Shown here in pieces: positions 63,940 through 64,000 of a DNA stretch of 64,000 nt; positions within the stretch are counted from its first letter, which is position 1, and each line of letters starts with the position of its first letter. The DNA comes from Deltaproteobacteria bacterium (GTDB taxonomy: Bacteria > Myxococcota_A > UBA9160 > UBA4427). Where the stretch lies: contig JADJOR010000020.1 of the NCBI GenBank assembly GCA_016713665.1, positions 1 through 64,000 of the forward strand, read 5' to 3'. The notes under the pieces were generated by a model that was given only the letters and a program-made list of their open reading frames with translations, ran no database searches and was not told where the DNA came from. The position numbers and the translations under genes are program-made.

Positions 63940-64000
63940 ATCGCCTCCTCGGGCCGCGTTCCCGGGCCACGTCCTGTCTGGAGCTCGTGTCATTCTATCC

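Overview
This 64 kb window looks like chromosome of a high-GC (roughly two-thirds G+C by eye), free-living Gram-negative bacterium, most like an environmental myxobacterium/deltaproteobacterium-type lineage or a related proteobacterium. Supporting signs are lipoprotein and Sec signals, PEP-CTERM-type C-terminal sorting tags, FadE-type membrane acyl-CoA dehydrogenase, many lipid/xenobiotic-type oxidoreductases, F420/FMN-type enzymes, periplasmic KatG and an OmpR/Cpx-type envelope-stress operon. This placement is an inference from gene content; no rRNA or tRNA gene was seen. I saw no prophage, transposase, integrase or CRISPR array. A 126-bp poly-G tract at 38322-38447 may be an assembly artefact.

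Layout. 1-7.2 kb: partial ferritin-like gene, a PEP-CTERM protein with HAF-type repeats, a DsbA/HCCA-isomerase-like protein, two coupled lipoproteins (the second with HExxH and TPRs), a DUF1214 protein, an FMN-binding protein and a luciferase-like oxidoreductase. 7.3-9.9 kb: a Spy/CpxP-like protein, response regulator and sensor kinase, with a CpxR-like box upstream. 10-16.3 kb: catabolic-type enzymes (two SDRs, PhyH dioxygenase, GST, D-aminoacylase-like amidohydrolase, CMD family, VOC). 16.4-22.5 kb: an unknown protein coupled to an exported PHP/CehA-type lipoprotein, divergent from a rhomboid-like protein that has lost its catalytic histidine. 22.5-26.8 kb: housekeeping run hisS-speA-xth. 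27.4-33 kb: FMN reductase, DUF3604 protein, fadE. 33.2-39.5 kb: sorted exported protein, serine hydrolase, small membrane protein, an EthD-DUF1801 fusion and two divergent Fe(II)/2OG dioxygenases around the poly-G tract. 39.6-44.2 kb: DUF3604 protein, purple-acid-phosphatase-like enzyme and a coupled TPR protein. 44.3-48.7 kb: PEP-CTERM protein, PP-loop protein with a Cys cluster, intact rhomboid, GST. 48.9-52.2 kb: periplasmic katG convergent with oxyR. 52.4-54.1 kb: exported methyltransferase and a TauD dioxygenase whose stop codons abut. 54.4-57.2 kb: a four-gene operon with three 4-nt overlaps (ETHE1-like persulfide dioxygenase, rhodanese, TauE/SafE exporter, membrane protein), which reads as a sulfide/persulfide detoxification module. 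57.4-64 kb: YqjK/YqjE/YqjD envelope trio, a very large exported PHP-domain protein, an Fe/2OG-like oxygenase and an exported Cys-containing protein.

The main themes are repeated families. There are four exported PHP/DUF3604-type proteins (17.5, 28.0, 39.6 and 59-62 kb) and five Fe(II)/2OG-type oxygenases. There are three PEP/IPTL-CTERM-like tagged proteins with no exosortase or archaeosortase in the window, and two rhomboids, one intact and one predicted dead. The best candidates for undescribed biology are the DUF3604 plus phosphatase plus TPR cluster, the pseudo-rhomboid fused to a long cytoplasmic tail, and the PP-loop/CxxCxxC protein.
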